From: Glandiceps talaboti
Taxonomy: Eukaryota > Hemichordata > Enteropneusta > Spengelidae
Assembly: GCF_964340395.1 (NCBI RefSeq)
Contig: NC_135568.1
Location: 11,554,276 to 11,616,275 of the forward strand
Direction of reading: 5' to 3'
DNA length: 62,000 bases
Positions 23,961 through 35,989 of this stretch are shown here, piece after piece. The notes beneath the pieces were generated by a model. That model saw nothing but the letters and a program-made list of their open reading frames with translations, was not told the DNA's origin and did not search any database. Position numbers and translations under genes: made by a program. The number at the start of each line of letters is the position of its first letter. The first letter of the stretch is position 1.

Positions 23961-24374
23961 GTATACAATAAATCACGTGACCTAATTTCAATTTCTACAT
24001 CAACTATATTTCCATACGTTTTTTTTTTTAATGTTAAAGCTACGTAAAAACAGAAAGTGTAGCGTTCATAATCATAGATCCACGAGTCAATCAAGTCGAC
24101 AAAACCCTCGGCGCCGAATCTTCATGCCAGTGTGCATTTTTATGGGAATCCCTTCATCTATTTTGAACAAGATATCATGTTCACGTTGAATACTGAATGT
24201 TACCTTCAGATTACTTTTACAACTGACGCCAGTCAACAGGAAACAGAACACCAATCAAAATCTTAGCAACATTGCAGCATTTTCTTTATGTCACCTACAT
24301 TTAGATGATCCGCGCCGATAAAAAGATCAAAATGTAGTAATTGTACTCAGATGTTTGTCAACCCCGGCGATAAA

Positions 24375-24835
24375 ATCTATCAATGTGAGTTAGATTTTTA
24401 TCAAGTCAGACAATAATGCACCATTGTCAATAAGATTTTTGCAGACTATTAAGTGTAGTAATGTTTGTAAGATTATTGTTGAGTCAGACAATAACATGTA
24501 GCAATATTTGTAAGATTTTTGTCAGACTATAAAATGTAGCAATATTTGGCAGACTATAAAATGTAGCAATATTTGTAAGATTTTTGTTAGACAATAAAAT
24601 GTAGCAATATTTGGCAGACTATAAAATGTAGCAATATTTGTAAGATTTTTGGCAGACTATAAAATGTAGCAATAAGATTTTTGTGAACCAAGAAGATGAA
24701 ATGTACCAATGTTTGTAAGATTTTTGTTGAGTCAGACAATAACGTACATGTAGCAATATCTTAAAGATTTTTGTCAAACAATAAAATATAGCAATGTTTT
24801 GTGAGATTTTTGTCGAGCCAAGTGACGTTCTAGGT
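24375..24835. repeat. Degenerate short tandem repeat, ~35-45 bp unit
   Basis: The unit contains ATGTAGCAATATTTGTAAGA, TTTTTGTCAGAC and WATAAA, repeated about ten times with variable length. Similar phrases (GATAAAATGTAGCATGATTA and GTAAGATTTTGTCGCGTCAG) occur at 36770-36810, so it belongs to a dispersed family. It lies directly 3' of the opsin gene. Confidence 0.8.
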
Positions 24836-24864
24836 AAACTGACTTATCATATCGTATGACTTTA

Positions 24865-27800
24865 TCAGAGTACAGTTACTTCATCTATCTCATTGTACAA
24901 CCTTGATTCTTCCGATTCAGTGGACATCAGCGCGTTCACAAAAACTCGCTTCTCGGTCATCAGGTCACTCGTTGCCTGTATGTCTTTGACCAACTTGTAT
25001 TCAATTTCGTCAGCTCCTCCGAGTTCTACGTCTTCGACTTGAACACCGATAGATTGGGATACCATCGAGTTTTCCGTTAGGGAAGCTTGAGTGTGTACAT
25101 CTTTGAAAATTGTAGTTTTAGCACGTTTTTTACTGCTGCTTGGTGATGGGTGGTTAACATTTTCTAAAGGCGTCGTCACATTGTCATTCTGAGTTGATGT
25201 TTCTTGGTTGAAATCCTTGTTCCTCGTCGAAGATTGCGAATGAGCGTTCCTTGCAATATCCACTCGATCGTGAGTAACCAACGACGTAGTGGTCCCCAGG
25301 GTAGCAATACGTGCGTTATCTTCGACTTCACCGCTACTCTTAATGGAAACACCTACTTGTGAAGCATTTGAGGTTGTTGTATCACGATAACGCCTACGTA
25401 ACAAACCATGTTTCAATGCCTTCTGAAACTTGAGATGGGTCAAGCCATAAATTATAGGATTGTAGATGGCACATGATTTACCAAACAGTGCAGGAATAGT
25501 GCGAATAGTAGGGGACAACAAATTGGGATCTACAAAAGTGCCAATTATTGCAACAATTGAATATGGTGTCCAGGCAAAACAGAAACATGATACAACTGTC
25601 ATTGATATCTTGGCAACTTTAAGTTCCTTTTTTGAACTGACAGCATTTTTCGTTTGATATCTTGTGCTACTTCCACCATCCTGAGCTCCAAACTTTTCCA
25701 TTGTTTTTCTCTGCTTTCGAACGGTGTACACGATGCGAGTATAGCATACAATAACTACAGACAATGGTATGACAAACCCTCCAATAACCAATGATCCTAT
25801 ATACGACTTAGTGACGTCATCTTGGCGTAAGTAATCCACAGTGGTGCTGGTTCCGTACCCCTCTAGCACATACTCGTTCCACGGAGTAAGAGGTCCAACC
25901 GCCCATATAGTTGAAAACAGCCAGATGAGCAGTACTCCAACAAGAGATCGTTTGATTGTACATTTTCCTGCTACTTCGAACGGTCTACATATCACGTAAT
26001 AACGATCGATTGCAATGCCTGCCATGGTATTGATGGACATAATACCAAAGTATGTCACCCAGAACCCGCAGACGATGTATCCTAAAGGAAAACAATAATT
26101 AATTTGAAATTTATCGTCGTAAAGAATATCCATTAGGCCAAAAAAATTACATAAATTAATAATATTCAGGACTTATTGAAAATTCACTTAGATAACATAT
26201 ATCCAGTAAATAGATAATGTGTATTATTCATGTTGTTTCAAAACAAGCTTTTAACTTTAATTGAACCGTTTATTTTCTAAATTCATAACTGTCATTCAGA
26301 TCATCAACACTAGAGGGCGCTATATTCTCCACTTCCGGTTTTGCATTGTACAATGGGCAATTAATCTATGCAATGACATGGCCTCAATATTAAATTTATG
26401 ATCACTTCCACCGTGAGATCAGACATGGTTTTAATTGAAATGTTATATTTAGACTCCAGTCACTTTGTGAAATATGCCATTCTTATCAATCTTGATTGTC
26501 TTTTGGTCTACTGTTCAACTCGATCACTCTAGATCTCTTGTTGCATCTTGATAGATTTGCATTGTAAGATAAGACATGATATGACACATGCTGAGAGGTG
26601 GAGAGTAAATTAAATAATCACCATGAAAAATCATTTATTTTCGAAACGCCACAAATTACTGTTAATTGTTCTGGTAAAATCTGTAATGACTCGATATTTT
26701 CATAATTTGTTGTTTTTTGTATTCTAATTGCATCATCAATCTACTTGATTCAATTACGCTAGTTTTCTTATATAAAATCGTCAATTATATAATTCCTACT
26801 TACCTGCCTCTTTATATAACCATTGTCCCTTGAGACTTGATGAAAAGGAAAGTGGAAAGGATAGGGAAGACATCAAGAAATCAGCTAATGCCAAGTTAAT
26901 GATGTAAATGTTCCCTGGCGTCCTCAGTTCTTGAACACTGGAAAGCAAGTTGTAATACGTTGAGCCTAGAAGGGGTTTGGACGAACTGGACACATTAATG
27001 CCATACAAAATTCATCTAATATCACATCTCTGTCAAATTTTTGCTTTGGAATGAGTGTCAAATTTCATTATACCCAAACGGATGTCGGGTCACTTTGTCC
27101 AGTAAATAATGGGATAGGAAAAACTGAGATTTAATTCATTATTAGATTGTCTGCATATTTTCTTTTTAATTCTTCTCAATTATAGTAGTTACACACTTCC
27201 CCCCAATAATCCCGTAAATATTTGAGTGTTTCACTTTGTTGGTGATCTAATTCAACAATTTGTACTAGTATGTGGTTTAATTTGTATATCTGCTCTGTCG
27301 ATTTCATTAATTGATCGAAATAAACTAATCTAATCTAATGCTTATGTAAGCTCAACAGAAACGTTTTTACTTCAAAAATAGGTACTACAACTTACTCGTA
27401 ATACCGTACACCCTGAACAGTATTACATCATGTATAGATAAATGCGTTTTGTAGCTGTATACACGACAAATCAATTCAAATTAAATTCTGGGTCCGTACC
27501 CAAAATCAGCGCTCTCAATGGGATTATGATTTCAGCCTGTTTCTGTACTGCTTAGGGATAATATCGACCACAGATTAACATGTATAATTAATAATTAACA
27601 TGTATACTTAATATCTAATTAATTGGTCACCCTGTGAATATATTGTGGTTGTCTGATTGAAAAATGATATTCAAGTCACAACTAGGACAGTTTTAACAAA
27701 ATAACAGATTCTAAACTGAGCTTTCGCTCAAGATTTAAACTGCTTGCACCTACACTACCTACAGATAATATTGACCAACAAACAAAGTGTCTTGATATAG

Positions 27801-29341
27801 TGAAATGAGCAAATGTGAACGGATATATGTGTTTGGTAATTATTTCATTTTAAAAATGCCCAAGTTGCAGCTAATGCAAGTTTCAGTAAGTACAATGTTA
27901 TGTTTAATTTTCCAGATGAAACAGTTATACCACAAAAAGAAAATATTTAGATCAGACCCACGTCCCCATAAGTGAAAAAAAGTTAAAACTTCAATTTTCT
28001 CATTTGCCATATGAAGACTTATTTCTGGTCCCTTTGAAATAATCAAGATTTCTCATCGTCTGGCTTTCAGGGAATCGTCAATCTTTTTCCCCATCTAGAG
28101 TAAACACTGTATTCGGTGGCCACATTGAATTCGCAAATAATTGGATTTTTAAATCATTTTGACCTCCATTATATTTTGAAAGAAATTGCGTGGCGACCCT
28201 AGATTTTTAAAATTGATTTTTACTGATTATAGGTTGGCGTCAACGAAAGATTTTTAATTTATTTCCGAGGTGCAGTCTATGTCTGTTGATTATAGTATAT
28301 ACAATGATTACATGTTAATATTTGCGACAATTCTCAGTGAATATGTGTTACGATTGAAAATATCGTATATTTAGGAATTGGGTCTAACTTTACACTATAT
28401 TGGCAATAATGGCTAATGGCGAAATGATCTCATGGCACTTATGCACATGAATTAGAAAAAAAACACATAATGACAGATTTTTGAGAAGTAACAGTTTGTA
28501 CCAGGTGTGAGCGAACGTCAGCAAGTTTTGATAATACGTGGTATGCTAAATTTAGAATCGCATTATCAAATTGTTATCCAAAAGTGTCAATAAGGATAAA
28601 GGATTCCAGTCTTCAGTCAGTCTGTCACCTATGAGTGAGGATTGGAATGAACATGATTCTGGCAAGCCAAACTGACGATCTCAGTGTGAGCTTATTCCCA
28701 GCTAGCGGACCGAGAACTGAAATCCTGGTGCATTAAAGACTTGTTTGTGTAGTGAGATACAGCCGACTTGTCGTGACTGACTTCCACTCGACCTTGACAA
28801 GGTGTCATGTTCATCAACGAACATTTGTTCGTTTTCTGATCGAAAAAACTAATACTCCAGTTACAGTTAGTGCAGTGTTAATGATCTTACTTATATTATA
28901 TACATGTACGTATTTCAAGATGTTCTCCTACCTTGAAAATACAACAACTACAAGAGCGTTTCCGATGACAGCAATAACCATGATAAGTCCAAGATAAATG
29001 GTGACTATTAAATGTGCTCCTGTCGGCACAATATAACTATCTGCGACATTTTCTCCTCCAGTTGCTGAAATATTTCCAGTTGATGTGTTTACGCTTCCAA
29101 ATGTGTTAAAACTCTGCGATGAAGCTTCAAGGTTTGCTAAAGTTGTTAAGACAGCTGGAGTACTGGTGTGTAGCGATGTGAAGGACGTACTTGCTGTGTC
29201 AACCGTAGGGGGAATGAAAGTTAACGGCGTCGCTGATATTGTGTCGTCTGCCAGGGTGGCGCTGATAAGATCACCTGGTATAGAAGATGAGAGGTAAGTG
29301 ATGGTGTAGACCGTTGTTTGAGTAGATATTGCAGCATTCAT
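24865..29341 (-). CDS. Opsin (Gq/melanopsin-related), 3 exons
   Basis: Minus-strand exons are 29341-28932 (ATG at 29341), 26937-26804 and 26081-24865 (stop TGA), joined in phases 2 and 1 with GT-AG introns, giving 586 residues. The N-terminus of about 105 residues is rich in Ser and Thr, with NTST/NIS glycosylation sites. TM1 has VIGNALVVVV, TM2 NLALADFLMS, TM3 ends in AIDRYYVICRPF, TM6 has CFCFAWTPYS, and TM7 has PALFGKSCAIYNPIIY with the retinal-linking Lys six residues before the NPxxY Asn. ECL2 EGYGTSTTVDYL aligns with rhabdomeric opsins and keeps the Glu181 equivalent. After TM7 comes THLKF, close to the HPK motif of Gq opsins. Odd points: the position of Cys110 is Tyr (GYIVCGF) and that of Cys187 is Thr, so the conserved disulfide is absent. 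The C-tail is about 190 residues. Gq/melanopsin-like is the nearest match I can see, but a divergent group is possible. Confidence 0.9.
27402..27745 (+). repeat. Dispersed ~300-bp repeat, copy 2
   Basis: Blocks shared in order with 51534-51825 and 59294-59590: CCTGAACAGTATTACATCAT, TGTATACACGA, GGGTCCGTACCC, AATCAGCGCTCTCAA, AATATATTGTGGTTGTCTGA, CAGTTTTAACA and TTTCGCTCA. It lies in the opsin intron between 26937 and 28932. Confidence 0.75.
27746..28930. other. Opsin intron, partly repeat-like
   Basis: No additional exon was identified between the exons ending at 26937 and 28932. The part 28340-28720 shares GTTACGATTGAAAATATCGTAT and GATTCTGGCAAGCC-type blocks with 42275-42600, suggesting one more diverged dispersed repeat. 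Confidence 0.4.
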
Positions 29342-29756
29342 GATAATGATCAAATTTGACAATCTAATCGATGATTCTGTAGATGTAAGCAATAGATTAC
29401 CAAAGGGTTCGTACCACTCGATGAGGAATCTTTGAAGTCCACAGGCTACATGTATCACTGTCAGTTAATTTAGAGTAGACTGCATAATTAGCCTCAAGTG
29501 GCGCTATGGAAGTGAGCATCATGGGAATTTCTGCTCTGGCATATATAATGATAACATTTCCCTTTTTTCTTTGAACTTGGGTTCTGTTCTCTTTTTATTA
29601 AATTTACCAAAGGTAGGAGCAGGCCGATCAATATTGATATATTGAGCAAAATGTCTTGGCCAGAACCACTTCACATTAACACTTTACTGTTTATTCTATT
29701 ATAATATTCAAATGAAACGGCATATATATCCATTTATATATCCATTTATATATGTA

Positions 29757-31030
29757 TATATAATAATAATAATGATAATAATAATAATATTAATAATAAT
29801 AATATTTATTTCTTAAAAAGTGAACGCTTTCAATATAAAAACATCTCAAAGCGCCTTACATTGCTACGAAAAAAGGCAATAAAAAGATGTATCACAATGG
29901 AGGAATCTGCCAGTAATAAAACAGTCATTCAAATAAAAAGGACGGAGTGACAGTGGCAGTCTATTCCACAAACGTGGAGCAAATATCGAAAACGCCCTAT
30001 CCCCATAAAGAGCTGTTTTAACTACAGGTTGGTGAAGTGTGCATGCACCTTCACTGGAGGATCGAATTGTGCGGCCAACACAGCGTATATTCAAGAGTTC
30101 CCTAAGGTACACTGGGGCCTTATTATTTAACACCTTGTATGTTAAGCACAGAATCTTAAACTCAATCCTTTTCTGCACATGGAGCCAATGCAACCTGTTC
30201 AGTACTGGGGTGATATGTTCAGTTTTCCTTGTTTTTGTAACCAAACGTGCTGCGGCATTCTGAATAGATTGTAGTTTAGTAATCTGATAATTTGGTAGGC
30301 CATAAAGCAGACTATTACAGTAGTCAAGCCGAGAAGTGACAAAAGTGTGTACTATTTTTTCTGTTGAACCCCGGTCTAAAAGGTTGCGGATTTTGCCAAT
30401 TCTCCATAGAGCAAGAGACGCTGACCGGCATAGATTGGAAATATGTGATGCCATGGTCATTGATTCATCAAGTGTGACACCAAGGTCACGAACTACTGAA
30501 GCTGAATGAACACTGACGCCCCCCAACTTGTATGTCGCATCCCCGTGGCCGGTCCCCATTACCAAACTTTGACGAGAATCTTATAACCTCAGTCTTGCTG
30601 TCATGTTATCATTCATCCATTGTCGAATTTCGTCAACACAATTCTCAACTTTTGCACTTGGGACACAATCACGGGAGCAAACGACATACAGTTGAGAGGC
30701 GGAGAGGAGGCGATCAGTATCAAAACGTAAACATGTACCATGAAGGTCAATTCAGGCAAAATAACGAAGGTAAAATAGCAATGAACGATTAGCCGACGTC
30801 TACATCGGATTTTAATCAGATTGCATTAATGCCAAACCTAGAGCGTAACCAGTGTGAATCAAAATGTTGTGGTCGATGGTGTCGAAAGCAGCAGAAAGAC
30901 CTAGTAAAATGAAAACCACGTCGTCCCGCTGATCGAGAGCCCGTAGCACGTCATTCCTGACTCGAATGAGCGCAGTTTCAGTACTGTGGCCTTCTCGGTA
31001 GGCCGATTGACATTTAGCATACAGATCGTT
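29757..31030 (-). mobile_element. CR1/L2-like LINE fragment with internal rearrangement
   Basis: On the minus strand, 31020-30835 encodes KCQSAYREGHSTETALIRV and LSAAFDTIDHNIL. The frame 30700-29864 encodes SQLYVVCSRDCVPSAK, KLGGVSVHSASVVRDLGVTL, SRLDYCNSLLYGLP and NRLHWLHVQKRIEFKIL, the usual 3' half of such reverse transcriptases. The middle part with the catalytic DD motif is missing and replaced by 30703-30826, which is a copy of 31958-32080. The 3' end leads into a TAA/ATA microsatellite at 29757-29812, typical of these LINE tails. It lies just upstream of the opsin's first exon. Confidence 0.9.
30703..30826 (+). repeat. Duplicated ~120-bp segment (pair with 31958-32080)
   Basis: GAGGAGGCGATCAG, TAAACATGTACCA, TCAATTCAGGCAAAATAACG, AATAGCAAYGAAYGATTAG and ACATCGGATTTTAATCAGAT are shared in order with 31958-32080 in the same orientation, with about 1.25 kb between the copies. 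Confidence 0.85.
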
Positions 31031-31049
31031 ACAACACAGGTTGTGTTAT

Positions 31050-31051
31050 TA

Positions 31052-31086
<35 letters not shown>

Positions 31087-31112
31087 TGTATGCATGCATG
31101 CATGCATGCATG
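31050..31112. repeat. TATG/CATG tetranucleotide repeat
   Basis: About ten TATG units are followed by six CATG units. Confidence 0.95.
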
Positions 31113-31754
31113 TTTGTATATATTCTTTACATAAAGCCATGTCAGTGTGAAAAGGACGAAACTTTAAGATTTACATTATCGTGTGGGAGCCAGTACTCTC
31201 TTATTCTACGTCACTACAGCATGCGCTTTAGGAATTTGACCTTGACCTTGACGTCAGTGACTTATTCACATATGGCAGATAAAAACAACCTATACACATT
31301 AATATTTGTAGCGTGGGTAGATTTGTTGATTAACAGACAACATCCTCAGCAATGTTACACGTATCTCTATGTACTTGCTTGGATTTATATTCTTGTTCGG
31401 GCTAAATTTGTTTGTGTCCAACTCCGACTTCCTCTGACCTTCTAACGGAAGATACCTGAAAACAAAAATGACAAAAGTCTTTTCACAAAATCCTGTACAC
31501 AGGTGCGATCAATCTGTCTGATTGATGAAGAACCTTATAAAATACAGATTAGAGGAAATTGTGGGTAAAATATTGCACTGTGCATTACAGCTGAGTCTTG
31601 TATATATAAATAAGCTTATCCCAAAATAGATATGTAAGTCCCCGACGTCATCATAGTTCATTCATTTTCTAAATTCCATGACCACAGACACTTGTGACCC
31701 GAAATGTGTTTCATAAGGTATTAACAAAATGTCAGTTAAATTAACAGTCAAACC

Positions 31755-31813
<59 letters not shown>

Positions 31814-31828
31814 GGCAGGCAGGCAGGC

Positions 31829-31897
<69 letters not shown>
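31755..31897. repeat. GACA microsatellite with GGCA interruption
   Basis: About 35 tetranucleotide units, with four GGCA units in the middle (31813-31829). Open frames on both strands over this tract are artefacts. Confidence 0.97.
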
Positions 31898-31899
<2 letters not shown>

Positions 31900-31957
31900 A
31901 TATACATGGGTATATGTCATTTCAAACTCATGGATAACTATCTATAAATATCAGTCT

Positions 31958-32080
31958 AGAGGAGGCGATCAGGATAAAAACATAAACATGTACCACGAAT
32001 TTCAATTCAGGCAAAATAACGAAGGCGAAATAGCAACGAATGATTAGCTGACATCTACATCGGATTTTAATCAGATTGGG
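31958..32080 (+). repeat. Duplicated ~120-bp segment (pair with 30703-30826)
   Basis: This is the second copy of the segment described at 30703. Here it is not flanked by LINE sequence. Confidence 0.85.
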
Positions 32081-32790
32081 GCTGTAGGCTGATGTGTCAC
32101 TCTTTCAACCCTCAAAAATACCTCAAAATCACGATCTCATGGCAAAAAATGTAAGGTGCATAATATACTTTATCCCCACTCCTTGATTCAGCCTCTTTCT
32201 CGACCTTTCATTGATCGTGATCGTTGAAATCGATAGTGAAAAATTGGACGACGTTAGGCTGTACGGAACAACCATGTGTAATAACGTATTATATACAAGT
32301 TATCCTACTGGACTTGCTGTTGACGTTGTTTTGAATGGTAACAGTTTCACGTCCTATCCTGGACGCTTCGTCAGACCGACTGATGACCTAATGACAGATG
32401 GTTTGTGATCTACCTGTCAGAGTAGAAGTGTCGTGTGACGATGAGAACCGTTGAGGAATTTGACTAATCAGTGTTGTATCAAGTTATGACGTGGGGCATA
32501 TTACGTTACCAGTAAGATTGATTTTAATTACTTCATTATTAGCTTCATACCTGAATGATCGAGAACATTCATAGAGATACCATGTTTTAATTGCAACTAC
32601 GGTCAATGGTATCCAACCTACTGAAAACAACGTACTACCTATTACCTAAAGTCCATACAACGTCGAAGAGATTGCCTTGATAACTGACAAGATATAAATG
32701 ATTATATCTATTAGAATAGAAATTGGAAAATGGAATTCTCTGTGTTTCTATGGCAACAGCTTAATCTTTGATTGCCCCTGGATATGAAAT
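32081..32790. other. Intergenic DNA
   Basis: One 65-codon plus frame (32211-32408) has no motif. Nothing else was recognised. Confidence 0.4.
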
Positions 32791-32799
32791 TACTTTCTT

Positions 32800-33200
32800 C
32801 GCATTTCAGGGCCTCTGATATATTTCAACCCTATGTAAGTTATAAAGAATAGTTTCTTATACTTGATGGTGCTGGATAGAGTTATTGCTTGAAAGGGTCT
32901 GAATAGCCTAAATATTGGCTTTAAGAGTAAAAATCCACCAGGACTTCTACAGGGATACCCCCTTGACCCCGCATGAGATGGCCATATCCCGGTCTCAAGC
33001 TCTTCCCCTCTTACTGTCAAGATGCCATCAAACTATATTTCGAAAATATTTCAACCCTATGTAGTTGCGTTTTACGTGTTGGTGTTGTCTTGTAAAGCTT
33101 GGAAATTATTGTCAGAAAGGTTCTGAATAATCTCAAAATTGACTTTTCAGAGTTAAAAACCTCCTGGGCTTCTAGCGGGGACCCCCCCCCCCCCCGTATC
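32800..33200. repeat. Two diverged copies of a ~190-bp segment
   Basis: ATATTTCAACCCTATGTA, TTGYMWGAAAGGYTCTGAATA, TTTWAGAGTWAAAA and CC(A/T)CC(A/T)GG(A/G)CTTCTA recur in order from about 32818 and from about 33048. The second copy ends in a 14-C tract at 33183-33196. Confidence 0.75.
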
Positions 33201-34240
33201 CTTTCTTTCATCTCCTATTGTTATATTGAAAGCTCATCTCATATGCGTCTCGTATGCAGTTTATCATTCTACAAGTCTTGCTGATCATATAGATTCGATC
33301 TTGGCAGTATAATTACTCCAAGATTCGATATATGTGGTATGAACTGGAACATAGACTTTATTTATCAAAGCCCTGATGAGTTCGGCCTCCTCAGTCCAAG
33401 GCCAGAGCCAGAAGTCGACTCAAATGCTCACAGCTCGACGGTCAAAAGCTAAGTGCCGAATCTCTGCGACGCTATGATCGTCACAATAATTAAATTACAA
33501 CTCAGACCACTAAAGAGATTACAATAAGTCACGCATATGAGATCAGCTTTTAAGATAAAAATACCTAATGCATAATTGTAAGCGTCATGGAGGTGAAACA
33601 AAGGATACTAAACTTTAACTTGAATGACATCTCCAGACATGTGATATTAGTGTACCTATTGCCTTGACATCCATGTGAGCTCTTGCAATAAAAGATATTC
33701 ATTTCTCTAACTAGGTGTTTGACTACATGCATAAGCATATAAACTGAACCCAAAACAGTAATTACGAATTCTTGGCAACACTGTTATTTCCTGGGGTTAA
33801 AGTCTGTATTTTTTTTTTATACAAAATTCATAACTGAGGATAACCTTCAAACATGCCGGCATGTCACTGCTGCATTGACGAGCTTTTGATTACCTTATGG
33901 ATTCCGCCTACCATGTAATACAAGTATTATCATCTCTACACTGTACTGGAATTTGAACACCGTTACTCTATACGAAACATAACACCTTGGGAAGCCGCTG
34001 AGTACAAATCGTTCAAATCACTTGTAGATACGAACCATTGCCAGCTCCTAGCCAATAATTAGCATAAAGCAGACGACCACACTATGGTGAAGAATCATTG
34101 CATGAGTTGAAAGCACTGAATTGAGAAACCCTTACGTTGGTTGTATAAAAAAGACCAACTGCATTGTTGACACATACTGGGAGAAACAGAACGAACCACT
34201 ATATGTGTCTTGACAAGAATATTAGCAGAACATAAATGTT
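33201..34240. other. Intergenic DNA
   Basis: No gene, RNA or repeat was confidently recognised. Confidence 0.4.
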
Positions 34241-34249
34241 TTAGTTCAA

Positions 34250-34530
34250 CAAGTTCATTATTTCGACAGATTTACAAATATCTCAACAAGTCACATGAAA
34301 TATAACGTTGTCTAGCTGTACAAATATTTCAACAAATCACAATATAACGTCCTCTGGCTGTACAAATATCCCAACAAATCACATGAAACATGGCGTCTGG
34401 TTGTACAAATATCTCAACAAATCACATAAAATATAACGTTGTCTGGTTGTACAAATATCTCAACAAATAACGTTGTCTGGCTGCACAAATATCGTTGTCT
34501 GGTTGTACAAATATCTCTACAAAGCACGAA
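34250..34530. repeat. Degenerate ~60-bp tandem repeat
   Basis: The unit TGTACAAATATCTCAACAAA plus TCACATGAAATATAACGTTG and TCTGGT recurs about five times, the later copies shortened. A CAGATT hexanucleotide run of seven units lies further on at 34648-34687. Confidence 0.85.
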
Positions 34531-34845
34531 TTGAAATGTTAAATAATATTATAACTAACTTTATTTTGTCATGATTAGTACCTGTTTACATTCTTTCGGT
34601 GATAACGTTTTGCTCAGATATGTGCGGCATTTGACTGACCAATTTCAATTCAGATTCAGATTCAGATTCAGATTCAGATTCAGATTTAAAAAAAAAGAAA
34701 GAAGAATAACAGGACGGATGGATAAAAGTGAAAATCAAGACTCATTTAAAAATTGAATTGCAGACTGGTAAAAGTTTTTCCTAAAACGTTCAGTGGATGA
34801 CTTTATACTACGATAGCGCCGACCAGAGCGTAAAAGTGTATTTCA

Positions 34846-35850
34846 TCACGTGTTTTGACCCACTAATTTCTTTAACGAGTACCAAATCTCTCTTTTGTAT
34901 TGGGAATGACGGACTACAAAGGTCAAAGGTCCCAAACCTGATAAACTGATTGACAAGTAAAATACTGACATTAATAGTCCAATATCCGAAATTCTAATTC
35001 GTGATAAAAACGTTAAATTAAAGAGTTGCATCATGATCAACATTGGCGCCCAACTAATGACAACAATGAAAATTATGAGAATTAAACTTATGGTGCTTTT
35101 TCTTCCCGCCTTATAAGACGATAGAAACTTCTTGTCCTCTTCCGATTGTTGTCTTTTGGCGATCGTCAGAGTGTCTTGAATTTTTCGGGCACACTTCTTC
35201 GCTTTGTATATGATACACAGATTTAACACGATCATAGCGATTAAAGAAGGCATTATTACTCCATAAAGGAACACACTCTGAAAACTAGGTGAATAAATCA
35301 TCAACGGAGTGCAGAAGAAGTTGGGCGAGCTGGGTGGCGAGGGCAGGCCGTTCCATCCACAAGCAGGAGCGACGATACAGAATCCGAACGATATTGCCCA
35401 GGGAGATGCGATTGACAATAGCACAACTCGAAGTGTTATGACACGCTCGTGATGGAATGGATGAGTTATCTTGTGGTATATATCACACACCCAGGCTAGC
35501 ATACTTAGAATAAAGGTAACGAGAGCAAATACCGGTAACGTCGCAATCAAGAGACATGGTACGAATTTGTGAATCGACGTGGTTGTACGAAACATCATGT
35601 CTTGAGTTGGTAAAGTACATGCCCCCTCCATAACATTCGCAACGATGAAGTTGATGAAGAAGAAGTTGTTTTCAACTCGTAGACTTCGGTTGCCTAGAAA
35701 CACGGCAGCAAAGAAGACATTTACTGTTAAGAGTGTATAGTTGATAATGAAAGCCACAGTGACCACATTTTTGTTAAAATCGAAAGAGAAACCTTGCCAT
35801 ACTTCGTCCAAACTACTGTTGGAAAAGTTGGAACCGTCCTCTGGATACAT
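34846..35850 (-). CDS. Single-exon class A GPCR of the array family (divergent member)
   Basis: An intact 334-residue frame from ATG at 35850, with N-terminal NFSNSS glycosylation sites and seven hydrophobic segments. Family marks are CDIYHKITHPFHHER at the end of TM3, YKAGRKSTISLILI before TM6, SWAPML in TM6 (CWxP becomes SWxP) and LGPLTFVVRHSQY in place of NPxxY and helix 8. The TM3-ECL2 cysteine pair is present (FVPCLL; NFFCTP). It is the most diverged complete copy and lies at the left edge of the array in the opposite orientation to most others. The ligand is unknown; a chemosensory role is an inference from its membership of a tandem intronless family. Confidence 0.9.
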   Translation of the reverse strand: MYPEDGSNFSNSSLDEVWQGFSFDFNKNVVTVAFIINYTLLTVNVFFAAVFLGNRSLRVENNFFFINFIVANVMEGACTLPTQDMMFRTTTSIHKFVPCLLIATLPVFALVTFILSMLAWVCDIYHKITHPFHHERVITLRVVLLSIASPWAISFGFCIVAPACGWNGLPSPPSSPNFFCTPLMIYSPSFQSVFLYGVIMPSLIAMIVLNLCIIYKAKKCARKIQDTLTIAKRQQSEEDKKFLSSYKAGRKSTISLILIIFIVVISWAPMLIMMQLFNLTFLSRIRISDIGLLMSVFYLSISLSGLGPLTFVVRHSQYKREIWYSLKKLVGQNT

Positions 35851-35934
35851 TTTGGTGGTTGGATCAATTTCGCTTGTATGGAATCACTACTAACGGTAAA
35901 GACGCACAGAAGAGTTACAGCTAATTACTGCTGG

Positions 35935-35941
35935 CTTTATA
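35935..35941 (-). promoter_or_regulatory. Possible TATA box for the GPCR at 34846-35850
   Basis: The minus strand reads GGTATAAAGCC, about 90 bases upstream of the ATG, which is comparable to the TATA spacing in the other array genes. Confidence 0.5.
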
Positions 35942-35989
35942 CCGCGTCCGTTGTCAAGAGTCACAGCCACACTGTATATCAATACATAT

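Noticed and set aside
29342-29458. N-terminal extension of the opsin
   Set aside because: The frame continues upstream of 29341, but without an ATG.
31662-31947. Open frames rich in SVCL or TDRQ repeats
   Set aside because: They are translations of a GACA microsatellite.
33371-33420. Hammerhead-like CTGATGAG with GGCC stem
   Set aside because: The required GAAA after stem II is missing.
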